Origin: Deltaproteobacteria bacterium
GTDB lineage: Bacteria > Desulfobacterota > Desulfobacteria > Desulfobacterales > Desulfosarcinaceae
Direction of reading: 5' to 3'
Assembly: GCA_020444075.1 (NCBI GenBank)
Contig: JAHLLR010000027.1
Location: 1-61,678 of the forward strand
Length of the DNA: 61,678 nt
Within the stretch, counting starts at the first letter, position 1. Each line of letters starts with the position of its first letter. Below are positions 44,108 to 52,869 of this stretch, one piece after another. A model generated the notes under the pieces. That model saw only the letters and a list, made by a program, of their open reading frames with translations, did not search any database and was not told the origin of the DNA. A program made the translations under genes and the position numbers.

Positions 44108-44925
44108 GATGACGGCGGGGGCGGAATAAACAGGTTCTCATTGAAACGGGCATTGGCCTCATAGCGGTCCAACGTAACCGAAACCCGCTCTCCGGACGCG
44201 CCGGATAAATCGATTCGTTTGGGCAGAACGAATCCATCAACGGTCTGCGTCCCGGTAACCGTCAGGGAATAGACAGGTTTCTGATGGCTGTCGAACCACT
44301 CCGATGCCACCGGATGCATGGTATCATCAACGGTGACGCGCTGACGGGTCCGGCCCCATTGATCCACCAGGACCAGCTGGGTTTGTGCTTTAGTATCATC
44401 AGACGTCAACCGGGCTGAAAATTCTTCATCCATGGGGATTCGGCCCACCAGCAATTCCAGCAGATCACCCACGGTTATGTTTATTTGTATCATGCGTCGC
44501 AGGCTGCCGCTTCCGAAACGTCTTTTATAATATTCACGGGACGGGTGCATGACAAGGAAGAGATGTTTTCCGTCGCTGGACACGGTGCCGGCCGATCCGC
44601 CGAAGGGAGCGAACATGTCGATTCTCAGGCGGTCGGGCAACTGCCCGGCCATGGCCGCGCGAAAGGATTGTGCCGGCTGTTCGGAGCTCGACATGGTTAT
44701 TTTCCCGACACATTTGAATCGGGTCAGATCGGCGTTGGCTTGCCTCAGTCCGGCGACCATCTGTTCAGCCGCCAGATCACGCTGAATTTCCGGGTGGGAA
44801 AACCGGGTGCAACCGGTTGGCAGCCATACCACCAGAATCAGAAAAAACGCCGACCACCCAGACAAATAGGAAGGGAAACGATCACCAAACGATCGATGGC
44901 GAATGCAGGGGAAAACGGCAATCAT
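44104..44925 (-). CDS. LolB-like / DUF4292-type outer-membrane lipoprotein
   Basis: This 273-residue lipoprotein has an N-terminal basic segment, a hydrophobic helix and a lipobox ending LPTGC (near residue 39). The mature part resembles the LolB/LolA convex-sheet fold: FKCVGKITMSSSEQPAQSFRAAMAG, PDRLRIDMFAPFGGSAGTVSSDGKHLFLVM, and a late VSVTLDRYEANARFNENLFIPP. A role in moving lipoproteins or other lipids to the outer membrane is inferred from the fold. Overlaps on both sides (4 bases each) show coupling to the TPR and Mut7-C genes. Confidence 0.8.
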   Translation of the reverse strand: MIAVFPCIRHRSFGDRFPSYLSGWSAFFLILVVWLPTGCTRFSHPEIQRDLAAEQMVAGLRQANADLTRFKCVGKITMSSSEQPAQSFRAAMAGQLPDRLRIDMFAPFGGSAGTVSSDGKHLFLVMHPSREYYKRRFGSGSLRRMIQINITVGDLLELLVGRIPMDEEFSARLTSDDTKAQTQLVLVDQWGRTRQRVTVDDTMHPVASEWFDSHQKPVYSLTVTGTQTVDGFVLPKRIDLSGASGERVSVTLDRYEANARFNENLFIPPPPSS

Positions 44926-46631
44926 GGTGTCAGAAGCCGGATTTTCTTTTCTACGGCGGCTTTGTCCGTATGCCCGTTTTCAATGGATTGGCGGTAACTT
45001 TGAAGGGCTTTTTCAGTCATGCCGAGCTTATTGTAAACATCACCCAGATGCTCCCTGACGATGGGGTCATCAGGGACCAGACTGGCAGCCTCTTCCAACA
45101 AGGGCAGGGCTTTTTCGTATTGTCCGCGCTTATAGTAAACCCAGGCCAGGCTGTCGGTAATGTAGCCATCGCCCGGTTTATATTCGAGCGCTTTGCGAAT
45201 CAGTTGCTCCGCTTCATCCAGATTGATACCCATGTCAGTATAGGTGTATCCCAGATAATTGAGGGCATTGGCGTTGTCCGGTTCGAAGCGGATGACCTGC
45301 TTCATGGCGGCAATGGATTCTTCCTTCTTTCCCCATTTGTCATAGACCACACCCAGCCGGAAATAGAGGCGGGAATTTTCAGCATCCAGCTCAAGGCCGT
45401 CTTTCAAGGCCTTTTCTGCCTTGTCGTATGCCTCCATCTGCTCGTAAAAGGAGCCCAGATAGAGGCGGAATTCCGGATTTTTCGGATCCTTTTTGATAGT
45501 TTCCAGGAGAAAATCAATAGCTGCCTGGAGCTGCTCCATCTCCTGGTAGAGCAGGGCGGCGTGAACCGCGGCATTCTGAAAGAAACGCGAGTCCGGTGCC
45601 ACCTGCCTTAACTGGTCGATGGCGGCATTCTTTTTTCCCATGCCATCTAAGGCAACACCTGCCAGATAGTTGAGGTCCGAGTTGTCCGGCGCACCCTTGA
45701 TCATACCCTGGATGATAATGGTCGAAGCCTCAAAATCACGGGCATCGAGGTAGTTTCTCACCAGGATACGGACAACCTCCTGATCTTCCAGGCTCATTTT
45801 CCCCAACGAAGCGAATATCTTCTGGGCCTCTTTTTTCAAACCCTGCTGATAGTAGACATGACCCAACGCCATGCTGGCTTGGATATTGTTGGGGTTCTGT
45901 TTTAGAATTTCCTTATAGATCGATGCGGCCTTTTTGTATTTTTTGTCGGTTTCGTACAAGGCGCCTAGTTCAAAGCGCGACTCAACCAGTTCAGGCTCGA
46001 GGGCCAAGGTTTTTTCAAAGTAGGCCTGGGCGGTTTTCCCATCCCCCTTGATAGCGCTGATCCGCCCCAGAAAAAAATAGCCGGCATAAGAGCCTGGAAA
46101 GTTTTTTACCAGTTGTTGGTAAACCTGTTCGGCCTGATCCCACTGCTCCTGATCCATGTACATGCTGCCCAGCTGGAGATAAATATTCTGCTGGGACGGG
46201 TCAAGGGCGATTACCCGTGAAAAGGCATCCATGGCCGCTTTAGGCTGGTTAATGTTCTGATGAATCCGTCCAGCCAAAATTAACGTGTCGACATCATCGG
46301 GATGGTTGGCCAAAATGTCGTCCAGAAGCTGAATGGCCGCTGTCGTGTTTTTTTTCATCAGCCAGAAGCCGGCAAGTTCCCGTTTCAGATAGACCGACTC
46401 CGGATCCAGCGCCAGGGCCTGCTGCATGAGGTCAATGGCACGATCCACATCACCTTTTTTGAGACTCAGATGGGCCTCGGAAAAAAGATAAAAGGGGTTG
46501 ACCGGTTGAACCCGAGTATCCGGCACCGGGTTCCAACTCGGCCTGTGCGGTCCCAAACCCGCCAGACTGCACCCGGCAATAAAAATCATCATAAACATTA
46601 TAAAAAGGTATCTAACGCCCTGTATTTTCAT
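44922..46631 (-). CDS. TPR-repeat lipoprotein
   Basis: This 569-residue protein has a signal peptide with the lipobox IFIAGC (near residue 20) followed by about 14 tetratricopeptide repeats, for example AIDLMQQALALDPESVYLKRELAGFWLMKK and YLGYTYTDMGINLDEAEQLIRKALEYKPGDG. Such proteins scaffold other envelope proteins. The ATG at 46631 begins MKIQGVRYLF; a start five codons earlier is possible. It lies 103 bp downstream of the sigma factor and overlaps the LolB-like gene by 4 bases. Confidence 0.92.
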   Translation of the reverse strand: MKIQGVRYLFIMFMMIFIAGCSLAGLGPHRPSWNPVPDTRVQPVNPFYLFSEAHLSLKKGDVDRAIDLMQQALALDPESVYLKRELAGFWLMKKNTTAAIQLLDDILANHPDDVDTLILAGRIHQNINQPKAAMDAFSRVIALDPSQQNIYLQLGSMYMDQEQWDQAEQVYQQLVKNFPGSYAGYFFLGRISAIKGDGKTAQAYFEKTLALEPELVESRFELGALYETDKKYKKAASIYKEILKQNPNNIQASMALGHVYYQQGLKKEAQKIFASLGKMSLEDQEVVRILVRNYLDARDFEASTIIIQGMIKGAPDNSDLNYLAGVALDGMGKKNAAIDQLRQVAPDSRFFQNAAVHAALLYQEMEQLQAAIDFLLETIKKDPKNPEFRLYLGSFYEQMEAYDKAEKALKDGLELDAENSRLYFRLGVVYDKWGKKEESIAAMKQVIRFEPDNANALNYLGYTYTDMGINLDEAEQLIRKALEYKPGDGYITDSLAWVYYKRGQYEKALPLLEEAASLVPDDPIVREHLGDVYNKLGMTEKALQSYRQSIENGHTDKAAVEKKIRLLTP

Positions 46632-46733
46632 TTTATGTACTTTCAACCCACAAACAAGGCCAAAGAGCAGAAGGGATCTTTGGGCCCATGTTATGCGTTT
46701 AAAACAGGTAAACGATGGAAGCAGGCGGGGTGA

Positions 46734-47678
46734 TCAGGAAACACCCTCGGTGTAAGTCTCAAAGTCTGGAATTTCCTTTTTGAAGTAGTCTCTCATCTTT
46801 TTGACCACATTTTTTTCGACCTGTCTCACCCGCTCACGAGATATTCCGTATTTATCACCAATCTCCTGGAGTGTGACCGGACTGTCGGAAAAGATCCGCT
46901 TGTCAAATATCTCCAATTCCCGATCGGTCATCTGGGTTCTGAACTCAGCGATTTTTTCGTTGAGAAGGGATGACATCTCTTTTTTTGCCACCGTATCTTC
47001 AGCCGATTCGGACTCCGTACTCATGAATTCGATCCGCTCGGTATCGGAATCCTCTTTGAGTGGTGCATCCAAGGAGATATCCCAGCCGTCCAGTCGCTGG
47101 TCCATGTCCACAATTTCACGCTCGGAGACCCCTAATCGTTGGGAAAGCAGTTTCGGTTTGGGATCAAAACCTTCATCGATGAGTTTCTGTTTTTCTTTCT
47201 TCAACTTAAAAAAGAGTTTTCGCTGCCCCTGGGTGGTGCCGATCTTCACCAGTCGCCAGTTGTCCATGATAAATTTAAGGATATACGCCTTGATCCAGAA
47301 TGAGGCGTAATAGGAAAACTTGACGTTCTTGTATGGGTCGAATTTCTTCACCGCCTGCATCAGGCCGATATTACCCTCTTGAATCAGGTCCAGCAGGTTC
47401 TGCATCCATACCCGCTGAAATTCCAGTGCAATTTTCACCACCAGACGCAAATTCGAAGTGACCAATCGGTAAGCGGCTTCCTGGTCACCCTGCTCCTGCA
47501 CCAATTTACCTAAAGACACTTCCTCCTCCCGGTTCAACAGGTGGTACCTGCTGATCTCCGAAAGATAGCGCTGGAGCGGATCATATTTGACCAGGGATTT
47601 GTCACTGGTCCGCCCGCTTGCCCGCGAGGTGGTTCCATTCTCGGATGCCTTCGTTTTTTTTATCTTTGCCTTTTTCAT
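46734..47678 (-). CDS. rpoH: RNA polymerase sigma factor, RpoH (sigma-32) type
   Basis: This 314-residue sigma factor has region 1.2 (DPLQRYLSEISRYHLLNREEE), region 2 (NLRLVVKIALEF, DLIQEGNIGLMQAVKKFDP, FSYYASFWIKAYILKFIMDNW), and region 4 (PVTLQEIGDKYGISRERVRQVE). The RpoH box, here QRKLFFKL, between regions 2 and 3 marks it as sigma-32-like, so heat-shock control is the likely role. The basic N terminus (MKKAKIKKTK) is unusual. The ATG at 47678 begins it after an AGGGGA site. Confidence 0.88.
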   Translation of the reverse strand: MKKAKIKKTKASENGTTSRASGRTSDKSLVKYDPLQRYLSEISRYHLLNREEEVSLGKLVQEQGDQEAAYRLVTSNLRLVVKIALEFQRVWMQNLLDLIQEGNIGLMQAVKKFDPYKNVKFSYYASFWIKAYILKFIMDNWRLVKIGTTQGQRKLFFKLKKEKQKLIDEGFDPKPKLLSQRLGVSEREIVDMDQRLDGWDISLDAPLKEDSDTERIEFMSTESESAEDTVAKKEMSSLLNEKIAEFRTQMTDRELEIFDKRIFSDSPVTLQEIGDKYGISRERVRQVEKNVVKKMRDYFKKEIPDFETYTEGVS

Positions 47679-47796
47679 TCCCCTACCCGGGTCTTTGCAA
47701 TGTTGGACGACCGGCACTGGTCATTGCCAACCATTTTGAGGCCTTTTTTCGTGTGGACAATACCATGCCATTATGTTACGGGTGGCGTCTGCTCAA

Positions 47797-47873
<77 letters not shown>

Positions 47874-47886
47874 CCCATGATTTGCC

Positions 47887-47912
47887 AAAGGAGGCGCCCA
47901 TACGCCTCCTTT
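47887..47912 (+). terminator. Rho-independent terminator after tRNA-Arg
   Basis: A perfect 10-bp stem (AAAGGAGGCG / CGCCTCCTTT) with a six-base loop is followed by TATATTTT, 13 bp past the tRNA. Confidence 0.85.
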
Positions 47913-48148
47913 TATATTTTACAGCGATGAAACTGAATCACATCCCCCCTAAAGTCTTTTAATATAGCATATTCGAACACAATTTGAAAAATGATAATTG
48001 AGCCTGGGGATTCCCATCATTCATTTGCACCAATTGGGGATAATACGGAAGAGCATGCGATCAATACCACCGTATAAGCCCCGTAAGATAAGGGCCATCT
48101 GATTTTTCGGTGTCGGTCTGTGGATGAAGGATTTTTGTGATGGAAGAA

Positions 48149-48168
48149 CCTCGCAGCAAGCTGCGAGG
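48149..48168. repeat. REP-like hairpin, short related copy
   Basis: CCTCGCAGC-AA-GCTGCGAGG followed by AAT. It has the same 9-bp stem and AA loop as the element at 3379, but the stem sequence differs at paired positions (C-G to T-A type changes), as expected if the hairpin itself is conserved. Confidence 0.5.
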
Positions 48169-48217
48169 AATCTTCGACCGTAAGGAATTCTGTCTATTTT
48201 TTTGGTTCGCTCGCTAA

Positions 48218-48268
48218 CCCCGCCGCAAGCGACGGGGAATGCGCTCGCTGTTGCGGTTCAACGGCATC
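48218..48268. repeat. REP-like palindromic element, copy 2
   Basis: CCCCGCCGC-AA-GCGACGGGG, then AATGCGCTCGCT, GTTGCGGTTCA and GCATCC. It matches the copy at 3379-3427 over nearly its whole length, with a three-base insertion before GCATCC. Confidence 0.6.
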
Positions 48269-48301
48269 CAAAAAAAATGCCGAACAGAAAACTGTCCGGC
48301 A
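48269..48301 (-). terminator. Rho-independent terminator on the CheY-like gene side
   Basis: On the minus strand TGCCGGACAG-TTTT-CTGTTCGGCA forms a 10-bp stem with one wobble pair, followed by an unbroken run of T residues. It is about 170 bp past the CheY-like stop codon. Confidence 0.75.
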
Positions 48302-48469
48302 CAATCATGAACAGATTTTTTCCCGGTTGCGAAGTGGGGATTTACCGTTGATGACCTTAGGGATTCATAATGCGTTGTTTTTAACAATCGGGCAGATAGG
48401 TGTGGAAGGAGACTATGACCCATGCGATTCAAACGAGAACCGTGGGTGGGCGAAACCGTTTACGCCGGT

Positions 48470-48850
48470 CTATTCCACAGGCCTGAGCTTCAGGATATTC
48501 TTTGCCCGCTCGATCAGCTGCTCTCCTTTGAACGGCTTGACGATGTAATCCTTGACGCCCATTTTAACGATCTGCATGACATTCTCCTTGCCTGATTCGG
48601 CCGTGAGCATAATCACCGGAATATCCTTTAAATCGTTTTCCGCCTTGAGCTTGCCGAGCATTTCAATCCCCGTCATCACCGGCATGGTGATATCGAGAAT
48701 GATAAGATCCGGCATTTCCTTAGCGGCGATAGCCAAGCCTTCGACCCCGTTCTCGCCTTCATAAAGTTCACAGTTATAGGGTTTAAAGGCCTTTTTGACG
48801 ATCATCCGAATGGTTTTACTGTCATCAACCGTAAGGATCTTGTACGCCAT
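48470..48850 (-). CDS. CheY-like single-domain response regulator
   Basis: This 126-residue receiver domain has no output domain. The acidic pocket is TVDDS, the phosphorylation site is the Asp in LIILDITMPVMTG, the switch Thr is in VIMLTAES, and the Lys is in DYIVKPF. It may act like CheY on the flagellar motor or as a phosphate shuttle. The ATG at 48850 follows GGAGGTAAGTG. A sigma-28-like promoter lies upstream at 48911-48937. Confidence 0.94.
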   Translation of the reverse strand: MAYKILTVDDSKTIRMIVKKAFKPYNCELYEGENGVEGLAIAAKEMPDLIILDITMPVMTGIEMLGKLKAENDLKDIPVIMLTAESGKENVMQIVKMGVKDYIVKPFKGEQLIERAKNILKLRPVE

Positions 48851-48910
48851 CACTTACCTCCGGAATATTTTTAAATTAAATAGTTGGTTTCAATTGCTTT
48901 CGATTTAGTA

Positions 48911-48937
48911 GTATCGGTTTTAGCGTTCGATTCTTTA
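48911..48937 (-). promoter_or_regulatory. Candidate flagellar (sigma-28) promoter for the CheY-like gene
   Basis: On the minus strand TAAA (48937-48934), 15 bases, ACCGATAC. The FliA consensus is TAAA-N15-GCCGATAA. It lies 61 bases before the start codon and has the same architecture as the site at 17615. Confidence 0.45.
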
Positions 48938-49019
48938 GCAAAATATTTAAAAAAACGGTCATTGCCTCCCCGGCGAATGCGGGCCCACCCCGCGGGCGAT
49001 CAATCCGTATCGATGGCGG

Positions 49020-49868
49020 TCAGTCAATCGCAAAAAGTGCGTTCACGCGGTCCATTTTTCTGCCAAAACCATCGATAATCTTCTGGATATGGGATATCTG
49101 CAGTCCTAATGATCGGGCGACCCGATCATCTTCAGTGTAAAACGGATCATCGACTCCCAGACCGATCTTCATTTTTCGGCACAGGACATCAGCCATGTGG
49201 ACAATGGACGCCTCCAGAAAACACCCCGCTGCTTCCAGTGGCCGATGATAGTATCGGAGGATACATTGAAGCGGAACGGGGAAATTCCAGTTCTTGGCCA
49301 CCATGGCTCCCACCTGGCTGTGGTCGAGCCCCAGGACCTGGCGTTCTGCCACGGTGAAAGCCATTTCCTGGGATTTTACACGGTCCAGGATGGGTTCAAA
49401 TGCCGAATTCACAAACTGATCCATGATCACCTTGCCGATGTCCCGCAGCAAGGCACCGGTAAAGAGAAGACTGGTGTGTTTCAGCCCCTTTATCTCGGCC
49501 AGATCATTGGCCAGGATCGCACCGGACACAGCGCTCTTCCAGAGTTCTCCGGTGCTTAAACCGTATCCATCATGAGATCCATGGAAAGTTTCCGAGCAAC
49601 TGACCAAAAGAACCAGGTCGACAACCTGAGTCATTCCCAGATAAACAACAGCCTGCTTGGCGTCGTAAATTTTTCCCGGCAAGCCGAAATAAGCCGAGTT
49701 GGCCAGTTTCAGTACATTGGTCGTCAATGCCGGATCGTGGCGGATGATCTCGGAAAGATCGGACATGCCGCAATCGGGATCGTCCAAAAGGGCCATGACC
49801 TTTCCTGCGATGTCTGATACCGGTTTTAAATGATCGATCTCATCAATAATAGATTCAATCGTGGGCAT
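49020..49868 (-). CDS. HDOD-domain protein
   Basis: This 282-residue cytoplasmic protein has an HDOD domain over about residues 10-200 (KVMALLDDPDCGMSDLSEIIRHDPALTTNVLKLANSAYFG; GALLRDIGKVIMDQF; LGLDHSQVGAMVAKNW). The domain is related to HD hydrolases but lacks the full catalytic HD pair; such proteins often act in signalling beside two-component or c-di-GMP systems. The start ATG at 49868 has CGGAG nine bases upstream. It lies between the CheY-like and PilZ genes on the same strand. Confidence 0.93.
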   Translation of the reverse strand: MPTIESIIDEIDHLKPVSDIAGKVMALLDDPDCGMSDLSEIIRHDPALTTNVLKLANSAYFGLPGKIYDAKQAVVYLGMTQVVDLVLLVSCSETFHGSHDGYGLSTGELWKSAVSGAILANDLAEIKGLKHTSLLFTGALLRDIGKVIMDQFVNSAFEPILDRVKSQEMAFTVAERQVLGLDHSQVGAMVAKNWNFPVPLQCILRYYHRPLEAAGCFLEASIVHMADVLCRKMKIGLGVDDPFYTEDDRVARSLGLQISHIQKIIDGFGRKMDRVNALFAID

Positions 49869-49925
49869 CGTTCAAATCTCCGCTTTCTTCGGCAGTTTTC
49901 CAGAGAAAGAACCTATCGCTGAAGA

Positions 49926-50345
49926 CTAACCGACATGGTGAGCCAACAATTCACGAAGTTGGACTTCTTTTTCCCCATCGAGGCGTTTGAAGCGCAAGGC
50001 GTTGGTTCTGAATTTCTGGTTATTTTTCCTGCCCCGGCCGCCTGTCCGGATCGGGACGACCGCATAGGGAATATTGTGCAGATAGATTCCCTTCTCGGTC
50101 ATTAACAGGTCGAGTTGGACATTTTCGGCATCCTGTATGCAATTAATGTTACCGTCAAAGGCAATTCCCCCGACACTCAGGTTCATGACCTGCCCCATGG
50201 CTTCGGGTTCGGATTTATACAGGACCATGGCAATCTCTCCGATGCTCATCTGCGTATAATTGCGCAACGGGTCAAATTCATTTCTTAAAATTGCAAATGT
50301 GCCGCGAGGCATGGGATAACGTTTATGTTTTCGACGTTCTACCAT
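49926..50345 (-). CDS. PilZ-domain protein with intact c-di-GMP motifs
   Basis: This 139-residue protein begins with RRKHKRYPM, giving the RxxxR motif, and continues to NLSVGGIAFDGN, the D/N-x-S-x-x-G motif. Both c-di-GMP-contacting elements are present, so ligand binding is plausible, unlike the other two PilZ proteins of the window. GGGAG five bases ahead decides the ATG at 50345 over a start five codons upstream. It is 57 bp upstream of the HDOD gene on the same strand. Confidence 0.88.
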   Translation of the reverse strand: MVERRKHKRYPMPRGTFAILRNEFDPLRNYTQMSIGEIAMVLYKSEPEAMGQVMNLSVGGIAFDGNINCIQDAENVQLDLLMTEKGIYLHNIPYAVVPIRTGGRGRKNNQKFRTNALRFKRLDGEKEVQLRELLAHHVG

Positions 50346-50872
50346 AGTTACTCCCTGCAAAAAATTCGGTTATTGGTTAAGATATGGACGGAAGCTGTTG
50401 CCTATTCATCTATTCATCATCTGCAAGGAGTTTGCCACAGGTACAGGATTGCGCGCTCAGCGTTGGATAATATAAATAATAATGGTCGGTATTTTTAGCG
50501 AACCGTATTCGAAACGGTTCCTTGTTAAGAATCATGAAATTACTCGAAGCCCATCTGCTGCCTATCTGAAAGAATGCGATGCACCGGCAGCGGCCGTTGA
50601 CACCGCCTGACCGCGATCGACGATCAGTCCGCTGGCCAACCCTGCTGCAAACAGCCGAGGATTCAACCGATTCCGGTGGTCAACCAAAAAATTGGCGGGA
50701 CCGACGATTTTTTGATGCCTGAACCGATCCGGCGATGCTGACAAGGATGACTGGATGGAACACTTGTTGAAAAGAAAGGTTTCGGATTTCAATCGTTGAT
50801 GCCGATCCGGCTCACCGGAGGTAACGGTTACGTTTTCAGGAAAGCTGCCAATGCGATAATATTGCCTCCGGC
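50346..50872. other. Intergenic region, about 530 bp, no gene supported
   Basis: An open frame of 76 codons lies at 50562-50792 (-) but has no family match or good ribosome-binding site. The left half is AT-rich and should hold the promoter of the PilZ gene at 50345. No clear repeat or terminator was found. Confidence 0.45.
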
Positions 50873-52846
50873 CTACCAGATTCGAGAGCCCTGACCGTTC
50901 GGTCCCAGATCACTTAGATTCTCCCGCAGTTTGTCGTCCGGTTTTACGGGGCGCCGTTGATCTTTGATGTGCCCGTAGCTGAAATCATCATCGCTGCGAA
51001 CCACATGAACCTTGGCCACGATGCCGGGCTCAGGAATAAATTGCTTACCTTTGTATGTAATCGGCGGCTTTTCCTCGACGACATCGAAGATGGTGCCTTC
51101 CACAACCCCTTGGATCGATCCCAGGTTAAGCAGCACCTGATTGCCGGTCACCTCCACGACAAACGCCTGGAGCGGATATTTTTCCATAATGCGGGTCAGC
51201 AGTTGGCGGTTGATCTGGCTCAGGTCCTTTCGCAAGTGAATGCCAGCCGTAAACTGATAGTCAATCAGTTCGACAGGTCGGGCATCTTCCGACGCAAGCA
51301 TCTTAAGGTTGCACAAAGGACCGGAAGGCAATTGGTAAACCGACCCCTGGATCATCAATGAAGCCTGCATGGCGCGACTGAGTCGCGAGCGCATCTCATC
51401 GTCAGCAAGCGAACCACTGTCGAGCCCCAATGCGTCAATCACTCCGTCGATAATCAGGCTGTCGACCACCAAAACCCGGCCGGAGGCTCCCATCTGCCGG
51501 GCCAGATGGTCTTTAAGCAGTCCTGCAAAACCCGCTCGCTGGGAAAGTCCGCCGGATTCGGAGATATCGAAAAAGGCCACCCGGGTTGGCCGGGAGGTCC
51601 AGGGATCCTCCACCGGTAAAGGATCAAAATGGTTTTTCCGGAAAAGCTCAACCACTTTTTTGATCGCCACCGCCAGCTCCTGTTGTTTCATCTCATCCTT
51701 TTGGATCATGAGCATGCGCATGGCATTTTCAGCCAGAGCCCGAACGAACGGATCGTTCTTATCGATGGCCTCTGCCTGGCGGTAAGCCTCTAACGCTTTG
51801 TCCCACCGACCTTCCTGCTCGTAGGTCAACCCTTTGTTGGAGGTGGCCTCAATGTAGTAAGGATCGATGCTGACTGCCTGATCGTAAAGTTCACGGGACT
51901 TGGCATACTCTCCCCGCTGAGCAAACAGGCGCCCCAATTGGTTGTAGGCGACTGCTCGTTGGAAGGGAGCTCCTCCTTGTTTTTGCGTACCTTCACGATA
52001 GGCAGACTCGGCGCTTTTCTTATTATTCTGCAGATAAAGTTGATCACCCTTGATAACATATGCCAATGGCCGATCGCCGGCCTGGACGGAAACCTCTTTG
52101 GCCAGCTGGAAAGCTTTTTCCGTCTGGCCTTTTTTTTCGTAAACCTGGGAAAGTCCCTCTTTTCCCAAGACGGCGTTGCTTCCCTCTTCCTTGCTCAGGC
52201 TGTAGAAGGTCTGCTCGGCTTCATCCAGCTTTCCTTCCTGAATGGCTGCATAGCCTTTAACCGTTCGGGCCTGGGCATTTCCCGGATCGTTTTTTTCCAC
52301 GGTCTCGGTAATGGCCCGGGCCACTTCGGGTTTTTTACGCTGCAAGTTTCGTTCGGCCAGTCTGACCAACATCACCTGAGTGGTTTTTCCACCGCCTTGA
52401 AACAGGTCCAGCATCTTGAGCTGCGGGCCGACAATCCAGACTGTGGGCAAAACCCGCTGCGCATCGTACATTTCACTGACACCGGCGGTATCCAGCAGGA
52501 TGGGAAATACCGTTTGGGTGCTGTTATTGAATGCGGCAACCTTCTGTTTCGAAGAGCGGGTAATGCCCCAGACGGTGAGGTCGGCGTCCCGGTATTGCCT
52601 GGCCAACTGGTCAAGACTCAAAAGCCCTTCGATACTTGGCCGGGAATCAGTGTCAAAGAAATATAAAATCATCATGGCCTTGTTCGTCATGCCAGACAGC
52701 GGATATGCCTTACCATTTATATCTTTCAGGGTGAACACCGGCACCGGACTTCCTGCCTGTAAGGCGGTATGACCGATCCCGGGCATCAGAGCTACAGCGA
52801 TAACGGCCACCGTCAACAGCCCAACAAAGATTGGGTTGGCCTTCAT
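50873..52846 (-). CDS. Exported thioredoxin-fold protein lacking cysteines, fused to TPR repeats
   Basis: This 657-residue protein has a signal peptide (about 1-30), then an AhpC/TSA-type thioredoxin fold (about 35-170: GSPVPVFTLKDINGKAYPL, MMILYFFDTDSRPS, VLPTVWIVGP). The CxxC or peroxidatic Cys site is replaced by DTDSRPS, and the domain has no cysteine, so redox activity is unlikely. TPRs fill about 190-420 (AYNQLGRLFAQRGEYAKSRELYDQAVSIDP). A C-terminal domain with VAFFDISESGG and VFDVVEEKPP-like strands follows. The ATG at 52846 follows AGGAGG and starts 23 bp after the kinase gene. Confidence 0.82.
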   Translation of the reverse strand: MKANPIFVGLLTVAVIAVALMPGIGHTALQAGSPVPVFTLKDINGKAYPLSGMTNKAMMILYFFDTDSRPSIEGLLSLDQLARQYRDADLTVWGITRSSKQKVAAFNNSTQTVFPILLDTAGVSEMYDAQRVLPTVWIVGPQLKMLDLFQGGGKTTQVMLVRLAERNLQRKKPEVARAITETVEKNDPGNAQARTVKGYAAIQEGKLDEAEQTFYSLSKEEGSNAVLGKEGLSQVYEKKGQTEKAFQLAKEVSVQAGDRPLAYVIKGDQLYLQNNKKSAESAYREGTQKQGGAPFQRAVAYNQLGRLFAQRGEYAKSRELYDQAVSIDPYYIEATSNKGLTYEQEGRWDKALEAYRQAEAIDKNDPFVRALAENAMRMLMIQKDEMKQQELAVAIKKVVELFRKNHFDPLPVEDPWTSRPTRVAFFDISESGGLSQRAGFAGLLKDHLARQMGASGRVLVVDSLIIDGVIDALGLDSGSLADDEMRSRLSRAMQASLMIQGSVYQLPSGPLCNLKMLASEDARPVELIDYQFTAGIHLRKDLSQINRQLLTRIMEKYPLQAFVVEVTGNQVLLNLGSIQGVVEGTIFDVVEEKPPITYKGKQFIPEPGIVAKVHVVRSDDDFSYGHIKDQRRPVKPDDKLRENLSDLGPNGQGSRIW

Positions 52847-52869
52847 GGTAAGTCCTCCTGGAAAAAAAA

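Larger units (their letters stand above)
47913..48469. other. Intergenic region, about 560 bp, with repeats and a terminator but no gene
   Basis: No convincing coding frame on either strand. The region holds the palindromic repeats at 48149-48168 and 48218-48268 and the terminator at 48269-48301. The first part (47940-48120) is AT-rich without visible structure. Confidence 0.5.

Noticed and set aside
50562-50792. 76-codon minus-strand frame in the 50346-50872 gap
   Set aside because: No ribosome-binding site and no recognisable features.
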